Shown here: positions 1-12,332 of the stretch, in pieces
Position numbering within the stretch: the first letter of the stretch is position 1
How the letters are laid out: each line of letters begins with the position of its first letter
Assembly: GCA_019925105.1 (NCBI GenBank)
Contig: JAHGAU010000040.1
Location: 62,001-126,000 of the forward strand
Reading direction: 5' to 3'
Source: Niebla homalea
Taxonomy: Eukaryota > Ascomycota > Lecanoromycetes > Lecanorales > Ramalinaceae
DNA length: 64,000 nucleotides
Notes under the pieces: model-generated
The model's input: only the letters and a program-made list of their open reading frames with translations
What the model was told of the DNA's origin: nothing
The model's database searches: none
Program-made: the position numbers and the translations under genes

Positions 1-359
1 AAGCACTTAAAAGTATTATGAATCCCTTAAAGTAATTTAGCGTATATAAGTGCTATAAAAGACTTCATTAATTAAAGCGTCTTAAGAAAGCTGGGTAAAT
101 ATATAAATATCTTTTTTAATAATATAATTAATATTTTATTTAAATTAAAATAAAGGGACTATATTATTAACTTAAATAATAAAAATTTATTATATAATCT
201 TTTATACAATTTATTCTAAGTAAAGTTAATAAAGCTCCGGCGGTATCTTAAGGATATTATAACTTAAGGTTAAATTTATTATTTAACGTTATTTATAAGC
301 GGTTTAATCCTTTTTATACTTAAGAAAAATAATAGCCTTTATTTTTATATTAATTACTA

Positions 360-2500
360 TAAATTGAATACGGTTATAGTTAAAAATCGATATTTATTAT
401 CTTTAATTACCGAGACTTTTAATCGGTTAAATATCTTTAAACGGTTTATTAAATCGGATTTTAAAAATATTTATTACCGGTTACGGATTAAGTCCGGCGA
501 TAAATAAAAAATAACGTTCCGTATACGTTATAGTTATTTTAAGTATTTTATTATACTATTTAAATGAATTAATACCCCGGCAATCATTTAAGTTTATATT
601 AACCGTACCTTTATTAGTTTTATTAATATAATTTATATAATTTATTTAAACGATATTTTAATATTTAATAAGAATCAAGCGGATTATTAACGTTATATTT
701 AATAGGTCCTTAAATAACTTTATTAATTCTAGTTTTATATTAATTTCGAGAAATATTAATTTAATATTACTTAAATAAAATTCTTAAGGTTTATCGTTTC
801 TATTAAAGGGATTTAAATAAATTAAGAGCGTACTTAAATAATTAAGGATTAACCTATTTTAAAACTTTATTGGGAAATATAGGTTTTTTCAAGCTTTATA
901 AATTTTTATTATCGTTTTATTTATAAATATTTAAGGATAATTAAGCCTTTAATTAATCTGCTTAAAAATAATAAAAAAGGAAAAAAAAACTAACTTATTA
1001 AAGTAAAATAAAACGCTAAATATAACGTTCTATTAACTCCGTAAAATATTTATTAACGCGTTATTATTCCGCTATTTTAACTTAAAATGGGGGGTATAAA
1101 TAAAGACCGATATATCTAATTTTACTATCGTAGGCATTTTATTTTAGTAGTTTAAGGAAAGTTATTAATACTTAATTATATGTTAATCTAAAAAATTAAT
1201 TTTTATTAAATAAAATTATAAAATATATAATTAAGAACTCTTCATTATCGTTATAGCGTTTAAGTAATAGTAATATTATTTAAAAGGAAGCTTTAAAGCT
1301 ATTTAAATATAAACGGATTATAATAATTTCCGGGGGTTTATAAAATAATTAATATTAAGCTTACATTTAATTAAATAAACCTTAAAACTTATTAATTATA
1401 ACTTTAAAGTATTTTATCGTTAAGGTAAAATAAACCTTATTAATCCTTTATTAAGATACTTAAATTAAATCATAAAGGAGTTTGCTTTTTTAATATTATC
1501 TTATTATTTATTTTATAGAATAAGCTTATATTTTAATTTACTAAATTAATAAAATGTGAATAAATAACGGTTATTAATTATTAATTATTATTCGCTTTAA
1601 AAAACATTTAGGTTATTATCTTATAAAAAGAGATTTAATAATTGTTTAAAAAGCCTTATAAAGAATTTAAACCGATTAAATTATTTATTAAGGAACTAGA
1701 AGTTAACGATATATTCATATATAAAATTAAAGATAATAACGTAACGTTAACGTATTTTTATTAAAATCGTAATAATACTTGATGACTTAATTTAAATAAC
1801 TTTATTATTTATAAGGACCGTATATACGTCCCCCGTAATAAAGCGGTTAAAAAAATTTAATTAATAAATATTATAATAACCTATTAACGGGCTACTTTAA
1901 AGTTAAGAAAACGTATAAACTTTTAATTTATAAATATTATTAAAACGGTTTAAGAGTTTAAGTTAATAATTATATTAAAACGTATAATACTTATTAAAGG
2001 ATTAAAGTATTATATTATTGCCCTTATAATAAGCTTATTTTATTGCTTTAATCGGTTATATCTTAAAAAGAATTTAATATAGACTTTATTATTAACTTAT
2101 TTATAAATAAAATTAAAAATAAATATATAAAGATATATAGGTACCTCTTTATTATAAAATAAATTAATATTATTATATTAACGTATTTCTTCTTTAAAGA
2201 AATTATATTATAATATAATACGCTGGTTAAAATCGTAATTAATTAAAAGTCTTTATTTATTAATAAATTCTAAGGGTCGGTATATTATTACGTAAGAATA
2301 AAACGTAAATTAAATATTGCTTTTTACTTATAAACGGATAATTAAATAAAACGTTAAAATTAAGGTTTTAAATAATATTTAAAAACCTTTATTAACTTTA
2401 AATAAATATATTAAATAAAATTATTTTCCTTAATTAAATTTATTTATATAAACTTAAAATACTTAACTTTATATTATAATCCTTTTATAACGATATATAA
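360..2500 (+). mobile_element. RIP-mutated Ty3/Gypsy-type LTR retrotransposon pol relic
   Basis: In one plus-strand frame, codons at 553-567 read as a mutated form of the reverse transcriptase MPFG motif (G changed to K by GG-to-AA, then a stop), and codons at 643-666 read YLNDILIF, where the catalytic YLDD motif has one Asp turned to Asn by a G-to-A change. The two motifs share a frame and are 30 codons apart, close to the spacing usual in Ty3/Gypsy reverse transcriptases. RNase H and integrase would be expected after this in the same direction; the sequence up to about 2500 is compatible, but too degraded to assign residue by residue. The element is inactive. Ends are not defined. Confidence 0.6.
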
Positions 2501-5263
2501 TTATAATCTAGATATTTATTTTAAATTTAAAAATAAATTTATAAAGGAGGAAAGATTTATAATAAAGAATAAAATTAAAATATTATATAAAATACAATTA
2601 ATATTAACGGACCAATAACGCTATATCATTAAATTAATTTAAAAAACGTATAATAAAAAATATAAATTAAAATTATATAACGTTAATAAATTAATAATAT
2701 TAAATGTTAAAAGCCTTAAACGAAAATAATTAAGTAAAAAGCTTACATTTTAATTTATAAAACTTTTTAAAATTAATAATAAAATTAAAATATAAATATA
2801 TTATTTATTCCTTCTTATTATTTATTGAATTTACCCTATTATTTATATTTCTCTTTCAAAGTTTTATTGTACTTACGCCGGCGATTAAATAACGGAAATT
2901 ATAATATAAGTACCCGAATTAATTAATAATAAAAAGGAATAAGTAATTAAAGAAATCATTAATAAGGTTAAAAGTAAAAAAGGTATTTAATATTAAATTA
3001 AATTAATTAATTAAAACCTTAAATATAGTTAATAAACGGACTTAAAGTATTCTTAAGAATTACAAAAATAATATAACGAGATAATATAGAGTAAGAAAAG
3101 ATATAAATAAGGTTATAACGTTATAACGGCGGAAGTTATATATATAGTTAATAATTATATATATATTTAATATTATAGTTTTTTAACCTTTATACGTTAT
3201 CCTCCCGTAAGATTATTAGAGTTTAAGCTTTAATTAATAACTTATTTATTATGGATATTACGTATATAGATAACTTGGTATTATAAAAACGATTATCTTT
3301 ATTATAATATTATAATCAATAAAGGTAACTTTAATAATAACCGTAATAATATTAAAAGGTAAAAAAACGTAAATATTAAATTATAAGCGTTTAATGCGTT
3401 ATTAAGTAAAAAATATTAAATAAATAAAGTTATTAACTAAAGTTATTAAAATAATAAAAATTCGATAGGTATATTTATTACGGTTACGTTGGCGCTTTAA
3501 TAACTTTAATAGTATTATCCGTTATATTACTTTTAATAATATATAGATTATAAGTACTTAACGTTTAACGTTATTAACTTTAACGTTTAACGTTAAACTT
3601 TAATAATATTAACGTATAAAAATAAAAAAATAATTTATAATTCCGCGTTAACGTAGATTACCTTTTTTTTCTCGTTTTTTTCTATATATAAATTAACGGT
3701 ACTTAAATTAAATAGAAAAGGATTATATTATCCTTTTTTTTAATTCTTAATTAAAGGTATTTTTTTTAATGTTGTTTACCGGAGAGGTTCCTTAATTTAA
3801 TTCTGGGGTATTACTTTTAAAAGTTAAAATTAATTCCATTAACGGCGCCGTTAAGGAAAGTATAATTTCCTTTTTTTCTTCTTTAAATAAGGTAAAATTT
3901 ATATTTTCCTTTTCCTTTTTGTTTTTTAAATTACCGGATATTATAAACTCGGGGTCCTATTTCCTTACCTTAAATATAGGGTCAGAAAATAAAAAGTAAC
4001 TCCTTAACGGAATTAACTTTTACGAAGGGCCCGGACCCTTTATATTAAGCTGATTTAATTATTAAACGTTAACGTTAATATATTATTATTAAATTATAAT
4101 TTATTTATTCACTTTTTAAGCCGGATAACCTTTCTTTTTATTAATTGAACGTAAATAATAAACGTTTCTTTTTTAATTTAAAAAACCGATATTTTTTCTT
4201 TAACTTTTAAGGTAACTTAACGGGATATATGTTCCGCCCGATTAACGGTAATTAATATTTAATTAATATTTAACCCGAAAACTTTGAGATCCTAAAGGAT
4301 TTTATTACATTTCTATATGTACCGGGTTTACGCTTTAATAGATTACGTATTAATTAATTAATACTTACGTATTTGTTAAATTATCCGGGGCTATAATTAG
4401 TCCGGGAACTATATATATATTAAAGTAATAACGGTTTAACGGCGTTAAGGATATTTACGCGAAAATAACGGGAAAAGTATTATTTATTATAATATTTATG
4501 GTAAAGTAAAAAACCCCGTGGATTCCAAAGTTTATCCTATAAAAAGCAGATTAAATAAGGCGTTATTATATATATTATTAATATTATATTTATATTTACG
4601 TTAATAATGCGTTATTACGTATACGCTATATTAATTAAAGATTAAGATAAACTTATATATCTTATTAATAAATAAAAATGAATAGACTATTAACGTAAAT
4701 AAAATATTTACGTAATATTAACGTTATTTACTATAATAATAATATGAATAATAAAGGTATATAATTATACACGTATTAATTTATAAATAATTATATAGAC
4801 TTTTAATATATTATATTTATAAAAGTGATTAAAATTATTAAAGAGAAAAAAAAAAAGAAGTTTAAAATAAAATAAAAACCTTATTATAATTATATACCGT
4901 TTTTATATTAACGTTTATTTTTATTATAACGTAATAAATTAATAATAAAGCCTTAAGCGACTATTAATTAATATCATAGAAACTCTTTTTTTATTTACCT
5001 TTTTTTATTAAGCTTTATGAAAGGGTTTTTAATAAGCTTTATAAGTTATATTAATTATTTATTAGCGTAAAGTGCTTTTATTATATTATTATTAAATAGA
5101 TATTACTATATTTATATATATACTTAGAAACCTTTTTCTTTTTACCTTTTTTTACTGGGTTTAATAATAGGTTTTTAATAAGCCTTATACTTAACCGGCT
5201 TTACGTTAGCTTCTTAAATATATCTTTTTATACTTTAAAGATTAACGTATAAAAAGGGAGATA

Positions 5264-5591
5264 ATTATTAATAATTAATATTATCTTTAAATTAACGTTA
5301 TAATAATACATTATATCATTACGATAAGGTAAACCTTAATAAAAAGCCTTAATAATAACTTTAATATATATTATTTATAAATTATAGCTTAATTAATATA
5401 AAGCGGGGTAATTATTACCTTTATTTTAAGTAAAAACTATATTTAAATTTTTTCTAAGTTCTTTAAGAATTAGTTTTACTATTAATTTACTTATTAAAGT
5501 AATACCCAAGTATCCAGACCGTAACGTTACGTCTTCTACACATACCTTTACTAGTCCGGCCGGCGTGCCGCCAGCGGAGTCAGTTTAACAC
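5264..5591 (+). repeat. 328-bp dispersed repeat, heavily mutated copy
   Basis: This copy aligns without gaps in the parts I compared to 8651-8978, and both are 328 bp long. In the first 53 positions every mismatch is T here for C there or A here for G there, so this copy carries more RIP mutations in its left half. The right ends of both copies contain the same GC-rich core (CCGGCGTGCCGCCAGCGGAG). Same orientation and 3,387-bp offset would suit LTRs of one element, but I do not see clear TG...CA termini, so LTR identity is not established. Confidence 0.75.
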
Positions 5592-6163
5592 GGACTAAAT
5601 AAACGAATACCTTATTTAAGTAATTAAGTAAAAGTTAATAAAGTTAGAGTAAAAATATTTATAAGTAAAAATAACCCTTAAAAGGATAAAGGAGCTACGA
5701 TTTAATAAAATAAAATAAAAGGATAAGGATATTACGAAAAATGTTATTATAAAAGCGGAGGAATTAATTATTATTAATAAAATAAATAAATTAAAATCTA
5801 TTTTTTCCCCCGGTATTAAAATATAAAGACCTTATAATCTTTATTTCTTCCGTTTAGGTTTATATATTTATTATACTTCATATCCGTCGATCTTAATTTC
5901 AGTTTTTCTCCTTTTACTTTTTTCTTTCTTTTTAATATTAAACCTTTTTTCCTTTATGGTTTATTATCGTTAATGACTTTTTAAATTTAAAAGTAATTAG
6001 GGCGGCTCTATTAATTAATTACCACTTTAAAGGGTTTAAGGGTTAATTAAAAAACGCTCCGTTAATATTAATAATAATAGATTAACCTTAAAACTTTTTT
6101 TAAATTAAGGAAAAAGCATAGTATTTCTTTTGATTAATTAAGATTTAATAAAAATTACCCTTA

Positions 6164-6345
6164 TTGTTAGGAGCTCAGCATAGCTCATCCTTGGCATCCT
6201 TAGCACGGAGCGGGCTTACCTTGTTCCGCTTGCTTGGCGCGCACCTTCATATATGCAACACCCACATAGCTGCCTACTCAACAATCATACATATTACATA
6301 CATTTTACCCCTTTATACTGAGCACGCCACACTTATTATAATATT
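6164..6345. other. Non-RIPped island inside the AT-rich block
   Basis: About 180 bp of ordinary base composition lie between strongly AT-rich flanks. A 66-codon open frame runs through it, but I see no recognisable domain and regard it as non-coding. The middle (near 6230-6290) loosely recalls the repeat family at 7004-7178, but I could not make a convincing alignment. It may be a late insertion or a segment too unique to be a RIP target. Confidence 0.4.
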
Positions 6346-7003
6346 TTTTGTTATAATACTTTAATTAAGTTATTAATATATTAATATAGTTACCGGTTTC
6401 TTTATTATTATCCCTTTTTTTACTTAATTATTCTTCTAATATAATAGTTTTTATATGGCGATAAGAAAACGACTTAATTAATAAATCGATATCTTTAAAA
6501 AAAAAATATTTAAGTTAAACTTAAAGTTAAATTTAAATTTAAATTTAAAACTTACTTATAATATCGATAATAACGTTAAGCTTATATTTTAAAAACCGTT
6601 TATACTCTTATAATAAAATCGATTTAATTCGTTTATTTTAAATTTTATTATTAAAAGAGTTAAGTGAAGTATACTTAAATACGGCTCTTAAGTAATCTGA
6701 TTTAATGGATACCTTAATATTTTTAATTTTATCTTTGAATCCCTTTTAATTTATTATTCATTTAACCTTAATATTAAATACTTTAAGCTTAAAGCTACCT
6801 TTAACGAAATTATCCTTATTTTATTAATTGTTAACTATAGTTTTAAACTAATTTTTATCCTTAGAAAAAGGCTTTAAAATTAGATTTTATACGGTAAAGG
6901 TAAGGTTAAGCTTATTACCAACGGTAAGTATTTTCCTTTAAAGTATTAAACTTATTATTAATAATAATTATGTATTTATTAAAAAATAAAGATTCCCTTT
7001 GTA

Positions 7004-7178
7004 ATGGTTTGGTGGCCGATGCCTCCAGCCTCGGCCTACCTTCCACATCAGGCCTAGTTCCCGAAGGGGCTTGGCGCACGCATTTACTATACGTATACCA
7101 GCTATATTATAGCTACCTTTATAATTATTATTCTTATTTATTACTAGGACCTACTTACTTTAATACCTTAATATAATA
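7004..7178 (+). repeat. Dispersed repeat family R2, copy A
   Basis: Shares an extended match with 9361-9535: GTGGCCGATG, GCCTCGGCCTAC, a TCAGG/CTAGTTCCCG block and TTACTAGGACCTAC occur in the same order and spacing. A more divergent copy lies at 22571-22734. The right half of this copy is more AT-rich than copy B, again with C-to-T changes. A 68-codon frame here is fortuitous. Confidence 0.7.
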
Positions 7179-8650
7179 ATAGCTATCCGTACTTATACTA
7201 TAACGTCATAATAATTAAAAAATCGATAGGGCCAAGAACCTTATCGCAAGGGATAACGGGCTATTACTGAACGTAAATTACTTAATAGCGGACTAAAAAG
7301 CCTTATTAATCCGGGTAATTAATTGATTAATTAACCTAATTAATAATGGATAAAACCGCTTATAATTCGGGGGGGAAAAACGATAATAACGTTATTCTAT
7401 TTCTATTACCAGGAAATTTATATTAATAAATCCAGAACCTTATTACGGTAAATATAGTTATAGGAATTAAATATATAATTATAAAGCATAAATAACGAGC
7501 TAATTAATATACTTACTCGTTTTTATAGATTTTGAAATATTCATTGAAATAATAATAAAGAACTTAAGTTATAAAATAAAAAGCTTATTATTTAAAACGT
7601 AAAGCTTATTACTTAAATTATTAAGCTTAAAAAATAGCTTGATAATATTATTAAAAAGGAAGCTATATAAGATATCTAAAATTTAAATAATGAAAACGTT
7701 ATTATTAATATTAAAGCCTTAATCCCGAAGATTAAAAAAACATTTATATTACGTAACCCGCGTACTCCGCGTACTCTATAATACTCCCTGTAACCCGGGT
7801 TTATCCCTATATAAAGAGCGAATAAGAAATACTTAAATATACCGCTATTTTACGGTTAAAAAAAGCAATAGGATAATTAAACGTTATATTTTAATTTAAA
7901 ATTCCGTTAAAATACGATTCTTTTTACGTTTAAAGCGGATAAAATAAACTATATACACGATTATTATAAAGATAATATATTCGATTTATTTAAAGCTTAA
8001 GCCGATTTATTCTTAAATAATTTATATACCTTACCGGTTTAAATACTTAAAGATTTAAATAATATATTTAATATAGATAATAAAATCTTTATATATAATA
8101 TTTAACTATATTTACCGGATTTCGGTATAAATAATAAAGAGACGTTTAATAAGTTTTATACTTAATTTTTTATTATAATTATATTTTTAAGTTATTCTAA
8201 GTTTTATAAAATTTCAGTTTTTCGTAAGCTTTTTACTTTAAAGTTCCATTATTAAATTATGGATGGTTTTATTCTTATATTATATCGTCAATTTATCGGT
8301 TATTTACATTAATACGATCTTAACGTATATTAAACTAAGAATATAAGCTCTTAAAGCCGGTCCCGATTACCTTAATCGACTTAAATATTACGGGGCAACG
8401 GTAACGATCTTAAGGAGATTAATAAAAACGACTTTCATAATATTACTTATTATAATAAATATTTAAATTATTTTAAAGTTAAAATAAAACAATATAAGCT
8501 ATATTTTAAATATTTTAAGTTTAATTATAAGCTAAATATTAAAGGAGTACTTTATAATAGTTCCGTATTACTTTTATATAATAAAATTAAAAGGGTCTTA
8601 AATACTTAAAATTAAAATAATACTTAAAGAACCTATTAATAAATAAGCAT

Positions 8651-8978
8651 ACTATTAGCAGCTAGCGCCATCTTTGCGTCGGCGCCATAGTGGTACGTTA
8701 TACTGCTGCGTTAAAATAGGCCTTAACAAAGGGCCTTAATAACGGCCTTAGTATATATCATTTATAAACTATAGCTCAACTGGCGTAAAGCGGGGTAGCC
8801 ATTGCCTTTACCTTAAGTAAAGGCTATACCCTAGTTCTTTTTAAGTTCTTTAAGAATTAATCTTATTATCAATTTACTTATTAAAGTGGTACCTAAGTAT
8901 CCAGACCGTAACGCCACGTCTTCTATACCCACCTTTACTAGTCCCGCCGGCGTGCCGCCAGCGGAGTCAGTCTAACAC
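8651..8978 (+). repeat. 328-bp dispersed repeat, lightly mutated copy
   Basis: Partner of 5264-5591. The left half keeps a mixed composition (for example GCGTCGGCGCC near 8676), whereas the other copy has A/T at the corresponding positions. It therefore approximates the unmutated sequence of this family. The copy ends in GTCTAACAC. No coding potential is visible. It may be an LTR or another non-coding element. Confidence 0.75.
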
Positions 8979-9360
8979 TTACTTTAAGGGTATTTAATTC
9001 TTTAATAAAAACTATAATAATAACGATAATAGCCATTTATTTTATATTAAGCCCCTTTTCGGCTAAAAAGTATATAACCCAGCTATTTATCGGAGAATAC
9101 GTTAATCGACTTAGTTCCCGTCGGTTTTTTCCCGGTTTTTTCCCGGTTTTTTTTAGGTTTATACCAATATAAATACGACTTTTTTCAATATATGTCTTAA
9201 GCAGCCTTTTTTTTTTTTTGAATAATTACGCTTACTTATAATAATTACAATATACCCGGGGCTTTATTTGGATAATATTTTACCTTGAAAATGGTATTAA
9301 TAATAATAAATATAATAAGTAACTCGCAGGAGCTTACCCTCGTAAAGGGGGGGATCGTAT

Positions 9361-9535
9361 AATAATTTAGTGGCCGATGTTTCCTGCCTCGGCCTACTTC
9401 CTTATCAGGTTTAATTCCCGGGGGGGCTTAACGCATACACCTACCATACATACATTATCTATATCATAGCTACCTTCATAGCTATTATTCTCATTCATTA
9501 CTAGGACCTACCTACTCCAGTACCCTGACACCCTT
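9361..9535 (+). repeat. Dispersed repeat family R2, copy B
   Basis: Aligns with 7004-7178 over its whole length, and with 22571-22734 in its right half (CATAGCTATTATT, CAGTACCCTGACACC). The order of conserved blocks is the same in all three copies and all are on the plus strand. No coding potential. Probably a terminal part of a retrotransposon or a short non-autonomous element. Confidence 0.7.
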
Positions 9536-10149
9536 AAAGAGTTTATTAAGGACTCTCCTTAACCTTCTTTATTAGTATTATTTTCTTTATTCACTCGGAA
9601 TAAATTTATAAGCTTTAAACTTTTTTTTTATTCAAGTATTTTTCCTTTTCTTTAATGACTACCCCATGAATAATAGCTTTAATAATTATAACGTTTTTGA
9701 CTTAACGTTTCAGAAGGGTGTTTTATTTCTTATAGGCCTTAATATTAATGATATAATATTTAATAGTAATAAAACCTTATCGGGTATATACCGATTTTAA
9801 CTTATTTAATAAGCCCTTTTTAATAGCCTTCTTTTTTATTTTCCTTTAATTCTATTTTTTAAGAAACTCCGGATCTTTATTAAGGATCTTTAAGAATTAA
9901 ATATATTTATTTAATATATAAAAACGGTTATTATAACGGTTAAATAAAGGAAAGGGAAAGGAAGGTCCTTAATTATCTTTAAAAAAGCGGTGAAAAAGGT
10001 TAATAAAGTAAGAGTTTAATTAATTACGTAATACTATAATAAATATATAAATTATACTTTAATTATTAATTATAGGCTATATAATAACTTTAATATTAAA
10101 AAGTCTACAAAATAGGTTTAAAAATATTAATAATTCAAAAATCTATATA

Positions 10150-10729
10150 TAAATTTTGCGGGGGCGGGGTGGAGTCGCAAATACCAAGGAAACGATATCG
10201 ATTTTGAGCACGCTAATAGTAAGATTTATCCCGGAAGGCCAAAGGACCAGTCCATCCATCGCACTCGCAACGGCCTCACAGTACATGGCTTCAGAACCCG
10301 GCCTCAAAAGCGTCACGGTAAAGGTCTCCCCAGAACGGCCCTAACAAATCTAAAGAAACCTTTACCAGAGATCTCGCTCACCAAAGCCTCGCTTCATCTA
10401 TATATATTGAGGGTAGATACATCAAAATATGCGAGAAACCTAACTTGGCTACGAAGATGAGGTATATAAGGGCCTTTCCTCCAGCTCTCTTCTTTCTTTC
10501 CTTGTAATCTTTCTTGCATTCAGACCTCGATCAAATACCGACGTCACCCATGATAACACGCACCCAGTTCCAGTCCCTGACAGGACCACGATGATGAAAA
10601 TGCAATCTAAGTCATTTCCACCTGTGTTGATCATTCATTGCTCTCCTTGTGTTCACCGACCATCTCAAGATCAACATTGTCGTCTCTCGTTGGTTTCGTT
10701 CCTTGCTTTGAGGTTCACAATACCTTATT
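10150..10729. other. Transition from AT-rich block, no gene recognised
   Basis: Base composition becomes normal at about 10155. Short open frames on both strands (61-62 codons) show no motif I recognise. The segment may include promoter sequence of the ancestral oxidase gene that follows. Confidence 0.5.
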
Positions 10730-12332
10730 CATGCCTTCCAATCCGTTCCCTGCGTCTGTCATAACAGCACTCGTTGTCTTTGTCTCAGTTCCTGTTATTT
10801 CCCTGACGCCACATGCCCTAAAGAGATTCGATCATTTAGACTCCGTCAATAGCCTGCCAAAGCCCTCACTAGCTAGCAATGCTCTCAGGTCAGCCTTGCC
10901 TGGTGTCACAATCCTACCAAGCGATGGTACGGCCTTTGCGAAGTCAATGAAAGTATACTAGGCCCAGGACGAACGTGAAGTTCTTCCAGAGTGCGTATTT
11001 CGGCCGCACGACACTCCAACTTTCAACAGCCGTCAAGATCCTGAAACGCGACTGCGACGGGTCTGAAGGTGATCAAAAGCGTGGAGGGTGGTTTGCAATC
11101 CGCAGCGGTGGCCACTCTCCATTTCCCAGGACCGCAAGCATTCAAATTGGGGTTTTGATCGACCTTAGCCTCTTCTGTGAGGTAACGCCATCTGGGGATT
11201 CAAGAAGTGTAGGTATGGGGACTGGCGCTAGATGGGCCGATGTATCCAAGGTCCTTGATGCAGATGGTCACGCTATCGTCGGCGGCAAAACTTATGCTGT
11301 TAGGGTTGGGAGCTTGACTTTAGGAAGCGGTCTCTCTCTTTTTGCTCCGCGCTATGGTCTAGTCTGTTCTAGCAAATTCTATTACGAGATTGTCCTTGCC
11401 TCAGGCTCCATCGTTACAGCCTTCGAGTCAACTAGTCCAGACCTCTGGAAAGCTCTGAAACGTGGCTCCAACAACTTCGGCATAGTCAGTCATACGCTTT
11501 ACAGCCCGCGCCTCTCCTTCTGGCAACATCTCGAGTGGATTGCTCTACATGCCTAGATTCCAAACCAGTCAGACTCTCGGAGCTTTCCATGAGAATCTCA
11601 TCCAGGCAGATTGGAGTACCACCACTGATACATATAATGAATATTCTCTCGCCTGCTTTTCTTATGTCTAGGCGCTCCGTGCCCAGGTCATCTCTGTCAA
11701 TCTCGTCTACACCAACCTACTCGAGACGAAAAAAAAAATAGCCTACCTGCTGGCGAACCTCATCCTTTGCATCAGTGTGGCGTTTCTGGAGTACTTGCCA
11801 GGCTCGCACACTGACAAGCGCAACAGAGGAAATGAATACGCTTAATCTCCCAGGACGGCGTCAGATCTTCGGTTTTCGCTGCTGTACACGCTTCTTACTG
11901 ATGCTATCCCTTCTCATCGTCGGGACAATTTCCAGGGCCTCGTCTTCACACCTTTGCTGCAGCCCGCTCCTGCCGCCCGCTCCTGCCGCATTGGGTGCGT
12001 AAAGGTGATAAACCCACTCAGCCTTCACAACAGGTCAACAACCTTCTCGTTATTGTGAGCTTGCAGTCCATTGGGACGAAACACAGGACGACAAGCTGGC
12101 GAAGGCGACTACTCGTCCCGCTATTGTGCACATCGAGAGCATTGCGGCAGCCAATAGGACTGGCTATCCATATCCATACTTGAATTACTGCCATGAATGG
12201 CAAAGACCATTCGAAGGCTACGGAAATGAGAATTTCCGATTTTTGCAGGATGTCAGTCGGAAGTATGATCCTGATGGGTTGTTCCAGAGAGGCTGTATAG
12301 GAGGGTTTAAACTCGGCATGACCGATCAATAG
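10730..12332 (+). pseudogene. Decayed berberine-bridge-type FAD oxidase
   Basis: The pieces follow the order of secreted FAD-linked oxidases of the BBE/PCMH family. A hydrophobic N-terminus with a signal-like segment lies near 10760-10840. The FAD-binding PCMH domain runs from about 11030 to 11510, with the typical stretches RSGGHSPFP, IDLSLF, GTGARWADV, LTLGSGLSLFAPRYG and KRGSNNFGIV. A shifted remnant sits at about 11560-11720, and a C-terminal BBE segment with NYCHEWQRPF and FLQDVSRKYDPDGLFQRG ends at 12332. The frame is broken at least four times: a stop with a missing stretch between the N-terminus and the PCMH domain (about 10960-11000), a frame change near 11520, a stop near 11670, and a foreign-looking segment at about 11750-12120. 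In intact relatives the FAD is usually bound covalently by a His in the RSGGH motif, which is still present. It lies beside the RIP block and is almost surely non-functional. Confidence 0.8.
11990..12043 (+). repeat. 54-bp segment shared with 17722-17775
   Basis: The sequence from ATTGGGTGCG to CAGGTCAACAACC aligns without gaps to 17722-17775 with only a handful of mismatches; the central ACCCACTCAGCCTTCACAAC is identical. It lies in the disrupted C-terminal part of the oxidase pseudogene, so it may mark the end of an inserted element. Confidence 0.65.

Larger units (their letters stand above)
1..10150. repeat. AT-rich, RIP-degraded transposon block without genes
   Basis: Base composition is extremely AT-rich, with stop codons in every frame and long runs of TTA/TAA/ATT, unlike the balanced composition after 10150. 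Where two copies of the same sequence can be aligned (5264-5591 and 8651-8978), the differences read as C-to-T or G-to-A, which is the pattern left by RIP in ascomycetes. No open reading frame of meaningful length survives except short ones in less mutated islands at about 6164-6345, 7004-7178 and 9361-9535. Recognisable content is a Ty3/Gypsy pol relic near the left edge and the repeat copies listed separately. A stretch near 7780-8200 could be a gag relic, but I cannot prove it. Such blocks are typically heterochromatic. Confidence 0.9.

Noticed and set aside
5264..8978. Calling the 328-bp pair LTRs of one retrotransposon
   Set aside because: No TG...CA ends, primer-binding site or target duplication could be shown, so they are reported only as direct repeats.
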